A model generated the notes under the pieces. It ran no database searches and was not told where the DNA came from. It was given only the letters and a program-made list of their open reading frames with translations. A stretch of 52,784 nucleotides of DNA, taken from assembly GCA_023395615.1 (NCBI GenBank), contig JAEWYP010000087.1:1-52784 (forward strand), read 5' to 3'. This DNA is from Bacillota bacterium (lineage in GTDB: Bacteria; Bacillota; Clostridia; Christensenellales; Aristaeellaceae). This document shows positions 1 to 7,593 of this stretch, one piece after another; the first letter of the stretch is position 1, and the number at the start of each line of letters is the position of its first letter. The translations under genes and the position numbers were made by a program.

Positions 1-173
1 GGGCCCAGAAAGCCGACCATTTCGCCCTTCTCCAGCGAAAAGTCGATCCCCTTCACAGCCTCCTTGTACAGCTTTTCCCGATGGAACAGGCTGCGAAAGG
101 AGGCTTTCATGCCCTCTTCCTTTTTGGTGTATTCAAATGTCTTTTTCAGGCCCGCCACTTCGATGAACGCCAT
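1..173 (-). CDS. ABC transporter ATP-binding protein, N-terminal fragment
   Basis: The reading frame starts at ATG 173 and runs off the left edge of the window, so only about 57 residues are visible. They begin MAFIEVAGLKKTFEY and contain a linker rich in Lys and Arg, then VKGIDFSLEKGEMVGFLGP, which is the lead-in to a Walker A motif. This layout is typical of ABC-2-type exporter ATPases of the DrrA/YadG kind, where a positively charged insertion of about 20 residues sits between the first two strands. A purine-rich ribosome site precedes the ATG. The gene is divergent from the beta-helix protein at 412. Family assignment is good; substrate and partner permease lie outside the window. Confidence 0.75.
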   Translation of the reverse strand, partial: MAFIEVAGLKKTFEYTKKEEGMKASFRSLFHREKLYKEAVKGIDFSLEKGEMVGFLG

Positions 174-254
174 GGGGACACCGCCCTCTTCAGTTTTTAG
201 CTGCTGTCGGTGCCATTATAAACGAAAGCGCAGGGATTTGTCGTGCACAAAATA

Positions 255-282
255 TTCAAACACGTCCCAAATATGGTATTAT
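255..282 (+). promoter_or_regulatory. possible promoter of the beta-helix gene
   Basis: TTCAAA at 255-260 and TATTAT at 277-282 are separated by 16 bases and lie about 130 bases upstream of the ATG at 412. The match is partial (4 of 6 and 5 of 6 bases), so this is a weak prediction. Confidence 0.35.
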
Positions 283-411
283 TACGTCAGAAAGCATAGT
301 TCATCCGCACCGTACAACTGTCAGCCAGGGTTCCCTTTTCTTTCACCGAATTTTCACCGGCCGGTAAGATTGACCATCTATCCTGTAACCAGCATCAGGG
401 AGGTGCACAGA

Positions 412-1860
412 ATGAGGAAATTACTGAGTATTCTTACAGCATTGGTTCTTTGTCTCGTATCCCTGTCGGCAATCGGCGAGGCGCAACCCGACGGCACGCC
501 GCCTGCCATGCCTTCGGGGCAGCAGGGGGGCGGACCGGACGGTGCTCCGGGCGGCCAAAGCAGCCAGCCCGAAAGCTATACCGCTGTAACCACCGTATCG
601 GAAGATACCACGCTTACAGGTAACACCTATGATTCCACCGGGACGGACGAAAACGCGATTCTCGTAACAGGCGGAACGCTTAACATCAGCAACGCGACAC
701 TCACCCGCACCTCCGCGAACAATTCCGGCGGCGACAGCGCCAGCTTTTACGGTGTGGGCGCGGCGTTGCTGGTAACAGGCGGCACCGCGGACGTAACCGA
801 CTGCACCGTTACCACGGACGCAGCCGGCGGCGCAGGAATCTTCGCCTACGGCGACGGGGTGGCAAAAGTATCCAATACAACGATCACCACCCAACAGGAT
901 ACGTCCGGCGGCATCCATGTAGCGGGCGGCGGTACGCTGTACGCGAAAAACCTGACGGTGGAAACCAGCGGCGCATCCGCCGCAGCCATCCGTTCCGACC
1001 GGGGCGGCGGCACCATGGTGGTGGACGGCGGCACTTACGTAAGCAACGGCACGGGCTCGCCAGCCCTGTACTGCACGGCCGACATCACCGTGCACAATGC
1101 CTCGCTTACCGCTAACGGCTCCGAAGCCCTCTGCCTGGAAGGGCTGAACAGTGTTCGGCTGTTCGACTGCAACTTAAGCGGCAACATGCCGGACCAGGAC
1201 CAGAACGATACCACCTGGGCGGTGATCCTGTACCAGAGCATGTCCGGAGATTCCGAGGTGGGCGAAGGCCGGTTTGAAATGGCAGGCGGAACGCTAACCG
1301 CCAACAACGGCGGCGTGTTCTACACCACCAACACGGAAAGCGAGTTCGTCCTGTCCGGGGTAACCGTCACCTCCAACGCGGACAGCGAATACTTCCTGCG
1401 CTGCACGGGCAACAGTAACCAGCGCGGTTGGGGCACAGCCGGGGCGAACGGCGCGGATTGCACGTTTACAGCCCTTTCGCAGGCCATGAACGGCAACATC
1501 CTGTGGGACAGCATTTCGAAGTTAAACCTGTACGCGCTGAACGGCAGCACGTTAACAGGCGCGGTACTGGATGACGAATCCTGCGCAGGCAGCGGCGGAA
1601 ACGGTTACTGTGCCCTGTACGTCGACGCATCCTCCAAATGGGTCGTTACCGGTAACAGCACCCTGACCACCCTGAATAACGCCGGCAGCATAACCGATGC
1701 GGACGGCAACCCCGTAACCATCATGGGCACCGACGGCACCGTATATGTGCAGGGCACAAGCACCTATACCGTAACGGTTTCCCAGTATTCTACCCAGTGC
1801 GACAGCAGCGACTCGGGCACCCTTTCCGACTGGAGCAGTTACAGCGCCGCGGTCGCCTGA
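412..1860 (+). CDS. secreted right-handed beta-helix protein
   Basis: The protein has 482 residues. Residues 1-25 form a signal peptide (MRKLLSILTALVLCLVSLSA) without a lipobox, so signal peptidase I release is expected. A Gly/Pro/Gln-rich stretch follows, then about 400 residues of short Thr/Asn/Gly-rich turns with recurring patterns such as LVTGGT and TDCTVTT. These are characteristic of parallel beta-helix (pectate-lyase/adhesin-like) folds. No catalytic motif could be recognised. The frame is open further upstream, but ATG 412 is preceded by AGGGAGGTG at 397-405, and the signal peptide begins there. It is divergent from an ABC exporter ATPase. The role (adhesin, glycan binding or lyase) is open. 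Confidence 0.75.
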   Translation: MRKLLSILTALVLCLVSLSAIGEAQPDGTPPAMPSGQQGGGPDGAPGGQSSQPESYTAVTTVSEDTTLTGNTYDSTGTDENAILVTGGTLNISNATLTRTSANNSGGDSASFYGVGAALLVTGGTADVTDCTVTTDAAGGAGIFAYGDGVAKVSNTTITTQQDTSGGIHVAGGGTLYAKNLTVETSGASAAAIRSDRGGGTMVVDGGTYVSNGTGSPALYCTADITVHNASLTANGSEALCLEGLNSVRLFDCNLSGNMPDQDQNDTTWAVILYQSMSGDSEVGEGRFEMAGGTLTANNGGVFYTTNTESEFVLSGVTVTSNADSEYFLRCTGNSNQRGWGTAGANGADCTFTALSQAMNGNILWDSISKLNLYALNGSTLTGAVLDDESCAGSGGNGYCALYVDASSKWVVTGNSTLTTLNNAGSITDADGNPVTIMGTDGTVYVQGTSTYTVTVSQYSTQCDSSDSGTLSDWSSYSAAVA

Positions 1861-1924
1861 CTCGACGAAAACAACACGAATAACACCCCAGACCGTTGAC
1901 AAACCCATTTCCAGCATAAAAATA

Positions 1925-2050
1925 CAGCTTGTTCAAAAAGGTTCAGATGCGAGGAAGCAAGGGTGGCAAGGGGGTGAGCTTACCGTTTGTAAGTGAATTC
2001 CCTTGCCAGCCCGCAGCTGACAACGCAGATGGGCCTTTTTCAGCAAGCTG
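1925..2050. repeat. 126-bp imperfect palindromic element
   Basis: The ends CAGCTTGTTCAAAAAGG (1925-1941) and CCTTTTTCAGCAAGCTG (2034-2050) are inverted repeats matching at 15 of 17 positions. Inside them GGCAAGGG pairs with CCCTTGCC and CTTAC pairs with GTAAG around the centre. The whole element could fold as one long hairpin. There is no ORF. The compact size and terminal inverted repeats suggest a MITE-like or REP-like dispersed element sitting between two convergent genes. Only one copy was noticed in this window. Confidence 0.6.
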
Positions 2051-2090
2051 ATGCCCTCCGGCTCCGCGCAAGCGGAAAGCCGGAGGGCAT
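2051..2090. terminator. strong hairpin between convergent genes
   Basis: ATGCCCTCCGGCT and AGCCGGAGGGCAT form a perfect 13-bp stem directly after the palindromic repeat, between the convergent beta-helix and sufB-like genes. Neither side has a good T-run, so bidirectional terminator function is an inference from position. Confidence 0.5.
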
Positions 2091-2154
2091 TCCTATATTG
2101 GAAAGGGTAGCTCTTCCGAGTTGATCGGTGATGTTTGGCCTCATCCCGTCCCCG

Positions 2155-3072
2155 TTACGACAGGAAACCTTTGATGATCTTCTCCTCCGCTTCCTGCTCG
2201 GTCAGGCCGAGCGTGCGGAGCTTGAGAATTTGCTCTCCGGCAATCTTGCCGATCGCCGCCTCGTGGATCAGCGCCGCATCGTTGTGGTGTGCGCACAGTT
2301 GAGGAGAAGCGTCCACAAACGCGTCGCCGTCGATAATCGCGTCACACTCGCTGTGGCCGGTACAGGGCGCGTTGCCTACGATGGAGGAGATGTAATTCTG
2401 CCGGGAGTTGCCACGCGCCACGGAACGGGACACAATATCCACGCCGGAGTCCTTGCCGTTCAGGTCTACCTTAAACTTGGTTTCCGCCGTCTGCTCCTTT
2501 TCGGTCAGCAGCCGCTCCCGGATCACCAGCCTTGCGCCCTCGTCCAGCGTTGCGCTGGTTTCGCGTACGGTTTGATCCACCCCGCCGATCTGGGAGGTGT
2601 CCATTTCCATAAAGGCGTTCTTGCCCAAAAACACTTCCGTAACGGGGTCGATGCTGCGCAGGCCCGCGCCGTTTCCCGTGCCGATGTGCTTTTCTTCGTA
2701 CTTTACCCGCGACCCTTCCGCCAGAAAGAACCGATGAATGCCGTTGTGCCTTGCGGGTTCTCCGTTTTCGGTGTGCACCCCGCAGCCCGCCACAATCAGC
2801 ACGTCCGCGTTTTCGCCCACGAAAAAGTCATTGTACACCAGATCGTCCACGTCCCCGTGCGTAACGCAGGCGGGGATGGAGACTGTTTCGCCCTTCGTGC
2901 CGGGCAGAATGCGGATGTCCAGCCCGGGTTTATCCTTCTTGGACTCGATCAGGATATGCTCGCTGGAACGCCGACCCGCGCAGCCGCCATCCTCGCGGAT
3001 GTTGTATGCGCCGGTGAATTCGCCCGTCCAGTCGGATACAATTTTGAGCAGCTTTTTCGTCGTTTCATTCAT
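2155..3072 (-). CDS. SufB/SufD-family Fe-S assembly scaffold (short, SmsB-like)
   Basis: This 305-residue protein belongs to the SufB/SufD family, which forms the scaffold on which SufC-driven Fe-S cluster assembly takes place in the cytoplasm. The C-terminal signature of the family is visible: GHSECDAIIDG, HEAAIGKIAGEQ and LGLTEQEAEEKII near the end. It is much shorter than classical SufB (about 470 aa), and no sufD, sufS or sufU is adjacent. The frame is open upstream, but ATG 3072 is chosen because it overlaps the sufC stop by 8 bases, giving translational coupling. The arrangement sufC-short sufB matches the minimal SUF-like (SMS) systems described in archaea and anaerobic bacteria; that subtype assignment is an inference from length and context. 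Confidence 0.85.
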   Translation of the reverse strand: MNETTKKLLKIVSDWTGEFTGAYNIREDGGCAGRRSSEHILIESKKDKPGLDIRILPGTKGETVSIPACVTHGDVDDLVYNDFFVGENADVLIVAGCGVHTENGEPARHNGIHRFFLAEGSRVKYEEKHIGTGNGAGLRSIDPVTEVFLGKNAFMEMDTSQIGGVDQTVRETSATLDEGARLVIRERLLTEKEQTAETKFKVDLNGKDSGVDIVSRSVARGNSRQNYISSIVGNAPCTGHSECDAIIDGDAFVDASPQLCAHHNDAALIHEAAIGKIAGEQILKLRTLGLTEQEAEEKIIKGFLS

Positions 3073-3796
3073 GGCAGACCGCCTCCTCTTTGCAGCAGGC
3101 CACGGTAGCCGCGCCGGTGGACAGAAGCTGCGTAAGCATATCTCCGGCGGAGCCCATGCCTTTAATCTGCCCGTCCGCCAGCAGCACAATCTCGTCCGCG
3201 ATGCGCAGCAACCGTTCCTGATGCGATACGATCACCAGGCTGCCGGTGGTTTCCTGCCGGATCGTGTTAAAAGTTTTAATCAGCCCCGCGAAACTCCACA
3301 GGTCGATGCCCGCTTCCGGCTCGTCGAATACCGAGATTCGGGCGTGCCGCGCCAGCACCGTGGCAATCTCGATACGCTTCATCTCGCCGCCGGAGAGGGT
3401 AGCGTTCACTTCGCGCTCCAGATAATCCCTGGCGCACAGGCCCACGCTGCTTAAAATATCGCAGAGCGACGTTTCTTCCAGCGTTTCTCCCGCCGCCGTT
3501 TCCACCAGCTGGCGCACCGTCATCCCCTTAAACCGTACCGGCTGCTGGAACGCGTACCCGATACCCCGGCGCGCGCGCTGCGTTACGTCCAGGTTCGTAA
3601 TTTCCTCGCCGTCCATCAGAATCCGGCCCTCGGTCGGTTTCTCAATCCCCGCGATCAGCCGTGCCAGCGTTGTTTTACCGCCGCCATTCGGCCCTGTAAG
3701 CGCCAGCAGCTTCCGGTCGTTCACAGTCAGGCTAATATCCTTCAGCACTTCTTTCCCGTCGGGCGTGCTCCAGGAAACATGATCCAATACCAGCAT
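3065..3796 (-). CDS. sufC: SufC, Fe-S cluster assembly ATPase
   Basis: This 243-residue soluble ABC-type ATPase powers the SufB-like scaffold. It shows Walker A (GPNGGGKTT near residue 37), the Q-loop region, the signature LSGGEMKR, the Walker B with FDEPEAGIDLW typical of SufC, and the switch His in VSHQE. The start at 3796 (MLVLDHVSW) has an AAAGGGGTG ribosome site; the longer frame to 3844 has none and lacks homology. A TATAAT at 3886-3891 (minus strand) about 90 bases upstream is the likely -10, but no convincing -35 is seen. The stop overlaps the next start by 8 bases, so the two genes form one unit. Confidence 0.92.
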   Translation of the reverse strand: MLVLDHVSWSTPDGKEVLKDISLTVNDRKLLALTGPNGGGKTTLARLIAGIEKPTEGRILMDGEEITNLDVTQRARRGIGYAFQQPVRFKGMTVRQLVETAAGETLEETSLCDILSSVGLCARDYLEREVNATLSGGEMKRIEIATVLARHARISVFDEPEAGIDLWSFAGLIKTFNTIRQETTGSLVIVSHQERLLRIADEIVLLADGQIKGMGSAGDMLTQLLSTGAATVACCKEEAVCHE

Positions 3797-3921
3797 ATAA
3801 ACACCCCTTTGGCGTGAAATCGGATAAACTTTCCGCCGCCTCATCAGCAGCGAAAAGAACAGGGGGCTCTCTCCCCTACCGCTTCATTATACACCGTGTT
3901 TCGCTTTCCCGCGAGCCTTAT

Positions 3922-4080
3922 ATACGATTTCAAATCCTTAATACATCCTAGCTTGCGAGCGGTTTTGTTCACTGGCGAGGAGCGGAGGCGAAGGCGTAGC
4001 GGAACTACGTCGAGCCTGCGTGACGAAGGCAGAGGGCAAAAACGCCGCGAGATAGAGGCGTAAAGGTTTTGAAATCGTAT
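3922..4080. repeat. 159-bp palindromic element with 16-bp terminal inverted repeats
   Basis: ATACGATTTCAAATCC (3922-3937) is repeated inverted at 4065-4080 with one mismatch. Internal blocks CTAGCTTGCGAGCGG and the complement of CCGCGAGATAG also pair imperfectly, and a GTAG-CGGAA-CTAC hairpin sits in the centre. No ORF and no clear target-site duplication are present. It occupies most of the 376-base gene-free stretch 3797-4172 between sufC and the feo operon. It resembles MITE-like dispersed repeats common in gut Clostridia, but is unrelated in sequence to the element at 1925-2050. Confidence 0.6.
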
Positions 4081-4136
4081 TACCCGGTTTTCTGTCGGAG
4101 AGCGCAACGCAATCCGGCCTGCCTGATTAAGCAACC

Positions 4137-4163
4137 GGGGGTACGGCTTTTCGCCGTACCCCC
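4137..4163. terminator. hairpin after the feo operon
   Basis: GGGGGTACGGC and GCCGTACCCCC form a perfect 11-bp stem with a 5-base loop just beyond the stop of the last feo gene. The T-run is poor on the minus side, so efficiency is uncertain. Confidence 0.55.
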
Positions 4164-4172
4164 CCATTCTCA

Positions 4173-4319
4173 TTATTTGTCATGTTGTTGCGAACAATTG
4201 CCGCTGCAATTGGAACAGCCGCAACCGCAGCTTCCGCCGGTTTTACGGTCCCGGATCAGCTTGCGTACGATCAGGCTGATTGCCAGCACCAGCACGATCA
4301 GGATTACCCATGTTGCCAT
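4173..4319 (-). CDS. FeoB-associated Cys-rich membrane protein
   Basis: This 48-residue protein begins MATWVILIVLVLAISLIVRK, a single N-terminal transmembrane helix. It continues with a short basic linker and the Cys cluster SCGCGCSNCSGNC near the C-terminus. Five cysteines in about 12 residues suggest metal binding. Small proteins with this architecture are commonly encoded directly after feoB in Firmicutes and are thought to assist ferrous-iron transport, perhaps in place of FeoC. The start is separated from the feoB stop by a single base, so it is translationally coupled and the last gene of the operon. The exact function is not established. Confidence 0.85.
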   Translation of the reverse strand: MATWVILIVLVLAISLIVRKLIRDRKTGGSCGCGCSNCSGNCSQQHDK

Positions 4320-4320
4320 C

Positions 4321-6681
4321 TCAAGCCCTCCCTTTCACCACCTGGGTCAGGTGTTCGTCACTGTACGGATTTTTACGCGCCAGCATGTAGATAATTCCAA
4401 CAAGCAGGATCAACGCCGCGGCCGTGCCAGCGCCGAAGCCCGCGCCCGCCAGAAATTTACCAGTCTGGAACACAATCAGCGCCACCACATAGGCGAAAAG
4501 GCACTGATAGCCTATGGCGAAGGCCGTCCACCTGCCGCTGTTCATCTCCCGTTTCATCGCGCCCATCGCCGCGAAGCACGGCGCGCACAGCAGGTTAAAA
4601 ATGAGGAAGCAGAAAGCGCCCAGTTGCCCGTAACCTCCGCTGGACTGATCAAACGCCCTCATAATCGGCGACAGCGCCTCCGCCTTTTCGTCCGCCGAAA
4701 GTGCGTCGTTCTCCGCAATTTCCGCCGCGGCATCCTCGCCATCGTCATTCGTTACGCCATACAGCACCCCGAATACGCCCACAACCTCTTCTTTGGCCAC
4801 CAGACCCATCACGGTCGCAACGGTGGATTGCCAGTTGCCAAAGCCCAGCGGGGAAAACACCGGCGCAATCAAGGAACCGGCCTTGCCCAGCAGGCTCTCG
4901 TCCATGTCCGGCACCGCGCCGAACACCAGCGCGTTTTCAGCCGCCGCCGGGTCCATTACGGCTTCCGCAGTAACCCCCGGTTCGGCCGCCGCGGTGTTTT
5001 GCGCCGGGGCCCAGCCATATCCGGAGGTAAACCAGATCAGGATGCTGGCCACCACGATCACGGTGCCTGCGCGCTTCATAAAGCTCCAACCTCGTTCCCA
5101 CATGCTGTGCAGCACGTTCTTCCACGACGGGGAGTGGTAGGCGGGCAGCTCCATCACGAAGGGGGCGGGGTCGCCCGCGAACATCTTCGTCTTTTTCAGC
5201 ATGATGCCGGATACGATGACCGCCGCCACGCCGATAAAGTACGCCGCCGTGGTAATCCACGCCGAGTTGTGGAACAGCGCGCCCGCGATCAGCGCCACGA
5301 TGGGGATTTTCGCCCCGCAGGGGATAAAGGTGGTCGTCATGATGGTCATCTTGCGGTCGCGGTCGTTCTCAATGGTACGGGAAGCCATAATGCCCGGCAC
5401 GCCGCAGCCGGAGGAAATCAGCATCGGAATAAAGCTTTTCCCGGACAAGCCGAACTTGCGGAAAATGCGGTCCATGATGAATGCCACACGGGACATGTAG
5501 CCCACATCCTCCAGTATAGCCAGAAAGAAGAACAGCACCAGAAGCTGCGGCACAAACCCGATCACCGCGCCCACGCCGCCGATGATACCGTTGCCGATCA
5601 ACCCTACCAGCCAGTCCGCCGTGCCGATGCCGGTCAGCCAGTTCATCACCGGAGCCTGGATCCACTCGCCCACAAACGTATCGTTGGTAAAATCGGTTAC
5701 GATGGCGCCGACCGTGGTAACGGACACATAGTAGACCAGAAACATGATCGCCGCGAAGATCGGCAGCGCAAGCCAGCGGTTAGTGATCACCCGATCGATG
5801 CGGTCCGAAACGGTCAGCGCGCCTTTGGGCCGACCCTTCTTTACGCAGGCGGCGACCAGCCTGTTCACATACGCGTACCGCTGGTTGGTGATGATGGATT
5901 CCGCGTCGTCGTCCATTTCCTTTTCGCAGGCCTGCACCGTTTGTTCGATCTGGTTTTTAATCCCCGTCGGCAGGTTGAGTTTCGCGAGCACCTTCTCGTC
6001 CCGCTCAAACAGCTTGATCGCGTACCAGCGCGACAGGTTCGCGTCCACAATATCGCCGGGGTGAACGCTGCCGTCCGCGTGGTGATGGTGCGCCGGTTCC
6101 TGCCCGTCGCGGTGAGTAATCAAATCCTCGATATGAGCCAGCGCGTGTTCCACGCTCCCCGCAAACACGTGCGGTTCGTCCGTCCTCTTCCCCTTGCCCG
6201 CCAGCGCGGCGGCCTTCTTCGCCGCTTCCTGCGCGCCTTCGCCCCTGAGCGCGGAGGTTTCCGTCACTTCCACGCCCAGCGCCTCACCCATCTTGCGCAG
6301 GTCGATTTTGTCGCCGTTTTTGCGGGTCACGTCGATCATGTTCAGCGCAATCACCATCGGGATGCCCAGTTCCGCCAGCTGTGTGGTCAGGTACAGGTTG
6401 CGCTCGATGTTGGTCGCGTCCACAATGTTCAAAATCGCGTCCGGCTGATCGTTCACCAGATACTCGCGGGCTACTACCTCTTCCAGCGTATAAGGCGACA
6501 GGCTGTAGATGCCGGGCAGGTCCTGAATTGTTACATCGGGCGAGCCTTTCAGACGGCCTTCCTTCTTCTCCACCGTAACGCCGGGCCAGTTGCCCACGTA
6601 CTGGTTACTGCCGGTCAGGTTGTTAAACAGGGTGGTTTTTCCGCTGTTCGGGTTGCCTGCCAGGGCGATTTTGATTGCCAT
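4321..6681 (-). CDS. feoB: FeoB ferrous-iron transporter
   Basis: At 786 residues this is a full-length FeoB. The N-terminal G domain shows G1 GNPNSGKT (9-16), G3 DLPG (54-57), G4 NMID (114-117) and G5 SAL (143-145). A helical regulatory region follows and contains a short His-rich insertion (HHHH, residues 198-201). The remainder holds two Gate modules and the other membrane helices of the iron channel, including the conserved GCGVPG segment. It imports Fe2+ across the cytoplasmic membrane under anoxic conditions. A strong GGAGGAGGAT site precedes the ATG. It follows two FeoA-like genes and precedes the Cys-rich small protein. The gap to feoA is 131 bases and holds a small hairpin. Confidence 0.96.
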   Translation of the reverse strand: MAIKIALAGNPNSGKTTLFNNLTGSNQYVGNWPGVTVEKKEGRLKGSPDVTIQDLPGIYSLSPYTLEEVVAREYLVNDQPDAILNIVDATNIERNLYLTTQLAELGIPMVIALNMIDVTRKNGDKIDLRKMGEALGVEVTETSALRGEGAQEAAKKAAALAGKGKRTDEPHVFAGSVEHALAHIEDLITHRDGQEPAHHHHADGSVHPGDIVDANLSRWYAIKLFERDEKVLAKLNLPTGIKNQIEQTVQACEKEMDDDAESIITNQRYAYVNRLVAACVKKGRPKGALTVSDRIDRVITNRWLALPIFAAIMFLVYYVSVTTVGAIVTDFTNDTFVGEWIQAPVMNWLTGIGTADWLVGLIGNGIIGGVGAVIGFVPQLLVLFFFLAILEDVGYMSRVAFIMDRIFRKFGLSGKSFIPMLISSGCGVPGIMASRTIENDRDRKMTIMTTTFIPCGAKIPIVALIAGALFHNSAWITTAAYFIGVAAVIVSGIMLKKTKMFAGDPAPFVMELPAYHSPSWKNVLHSMWERGWSFMKRAGTVIVVASILIWFTSGYGWAPAQNTAAAEPGVTAEAVMDPAAAENALVFGAVPDMDESLLGKAGSLIAPVFSPLGFGNWQSTVATVMGLVAKEEVVGVFGVLYGVTNDDGEDAAAEIAENDALSADEKAEALSPIMRAFDQSSGGYGQLGAFCFLIFNLLCAPCFAAMGAMKREMNSGRWTAFAIGYQCLFAYVVALIVFQTGKFLAGAGFGAGTAAALILLVGIIYMLARKNPYSDEHLTQVVKGRA

Positions 6682-6723
6682 GCGTCGTATCCTCCTCCAG
6701 AATGCTGCTTGCTCATTTAAAAA

Positions 6724-6739
6724 TTAGATTCCTCTAACC
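6724..6739 (-). promoter_or_regulatory. small hairpin and shared 10-mer upstream of feoB
   Basis: TTAGA-TTCC-TCTAA is an inverted repeat followed on the minus strand by a run of five T, resembling a weak attenuator between feoA and feoB. The 10-mer TCCTCTAACC (6730-6739) recurs at 7432-7441 just downstream of the feo promoter. This could be an operator shared by both sites. Confidence 0.35.
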
Positions 6740-6812
6740 TCGAGGCATTGAAAAACGGTTCCAGGGAAACCCCATCGCCGTATTCTTTCTTTTGTACCGG
6801 GCGCTTTTCCGC

Positions 6813-7034
6813 TTACCGCACCTCAATCAGTTCCGCGTCCCCCTTGCGCACCGACAGTTCGTATCCCCGCACGGTCAGCTCCATCGGGTCGCCCAGCGGC
6901 GCCACCTTGCGAACGTATACCTCGGTGCCTTTCGTGAGCCCCATATCCATAATGCGGCGTTTCAGCGCGCCTTCCCCGTGCAGTTTCTCGATCACCGCGG
7001 TTTCGCCCACCTTAATATTCCGTAGCGTTCTCAT
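6813..7034 (-). CDS. feoA: FeoA family protein
   Basis: This 73-residue SH3-like protein (MRTLRNIKVGETAVIEKL) has the standard FeoA pattern of a KRRIMDMGLTKGTEV helix-turn and a C-terminal LTVRGYELSVRKGDAELI barrel strand. FeoA is a cytosolic protein needed for FeoB-dependent iron uptake, probably by contacting FeoB. It is preceded by a second FeoA-like gene 24 bases upstream. Length and motif order fit the family well. Confidence 0.9.
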   Translation of the reverse strand: MRTLRNIKVGETAVIEKLHGEGALKRRIMDMGLTKGTEVYVRKVAPLGDPMELTVRGYELSVRKGDAELIEVR

Positions 7035-7058
7035 CGTTGCCCATTCTCCCCCCGTTTT

Positions 7059-7271
7059 TCATACCATCACGCGCATGGCCATGGTTTGATCCAGCGCAAT
7101 CCGGCTATCCTTTACGGACAAAATCAGGTTGCCGCCCAGCTCGCTCACCACGCGCACTTCCTCGCCCACCACGAAGCCCAGTTCCGCCAGATGCTGGCGC
7201 ACATCGTCCCTGCCTGTGATTTTTTTGATGGTATTCACGTCTCCTATGCCCGCCATGTTCAAAGGCATCAT
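7059..7271 (-). CDS. second FeoA family protein
   Basis: This 70-residue protein starts MMPLNMAGIGDVNTIKKITG and contains DVRQHLAELGFVVGEEVRV and a C-terminal SRIALDQTMAMRVMV, the usual FeoA domain layout. It is clearly divergent from the FeoA downstream of it, and tandem FeoA genes before feoB are common in Clostridia. A GGGAGGGGAG ribosome site supports ATG 7271 over the longer frame to 7322. It is the first gene of the operon behind the promoter at 7449-7477. Confidence 0.88.
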   Translation of the reverse strand: MMPLNMAGIGDVNTIKKITGRDDVRQHLAELGFVVGEEVRVVSELGGNLILSVKDSRIALDQTMAMRVMV

Positions 7272-7448
7272 CGTTCCGCTCCCCTCCCTTTGTTTCCGGC
7301 AGGCTGCCGACCCCGCGCGCACCGTGGTTCCGCTGCCACCCGGGCTGCGCCCGGGTGGGTGCCCGGCTGTGAACCCCGCTGCGCGCCGGATCGGCCATCG
7401 CTCTCTCCCGGAAGCGGATCAGAGGTTTGTGTCCTCTAACCGAATATT

Positions 7449-7477
7449 AGTTTAATGCCTTTAACCTTTTCTGTCAA
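7449..7477 (-). promoter_or_regulatory. feo operon promoter
   Basis: On the minus strand TTGACA (7472-7477) and TAAACT (7449-7454) are separated by exactly 17 bases. Downstream lies the 10-mer TCCTCTAACC (7432-7441), shared with the feoA-feoB gap, and an AGAGG/CCTCT dyad, a plausible site for a DtxR/MntR-type iron regulator. The rest of the gene-free stretch 7272-7593 is a G+C-rich leader of about 170 bases with no recognised motif. Confidence 0.75.
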
Positions 7478-7510
7478 CCCTGATTCTTCACTTTTCTGAA
7501 AAAACAGAAA

Positions 7511-7577
7511 GGCGGCGCATCTCCCCCTGCCAAACCCGGGCGGAAAGCACGGGTTTGGCGGTGCGAGATGCGCCGCG
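7511..7577 (-). terminator. terminator of the YheO-type regulator gene
   Basis: Two nested perfect stems (GGCGCATCTC/GAGATGCGCC outside and GCCAAACCCG/CGGGTTTGGC inside) form a long hairpin. On the minus strand it is followed by a T-rich tail (TTTCTGTTTTTT). It insulates the regulator gene from the feo promoter. Confidence 0.85.
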
Positions 7578-7593
7578 TTACAGGGAGAGCGTT

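Noticed and set aside
64..411. Upstream extension of the beta-helix ORF
   Set aside because: It overlaps the divergent ABC ATPase gene, lacks a ribosome site and precedes a perfect signal peptide with its own Shine-Dalgarno at 397-405.
1925..4080. Two palindromic elements as a CRISPR or composite transposon
   Set aside because: The two are unrelated in sequence, not regularly spaced, and no cas gene or transposase is present.
4069..6720. 883-residue open frame on the plus strand opposite feoB
   Set aside because: It is the antisense shadow of feoB in G+C-rich DNA; its composition (many His, Arg, Gln) and lack of motifs contrast with the full-length FeoB on the other strand.
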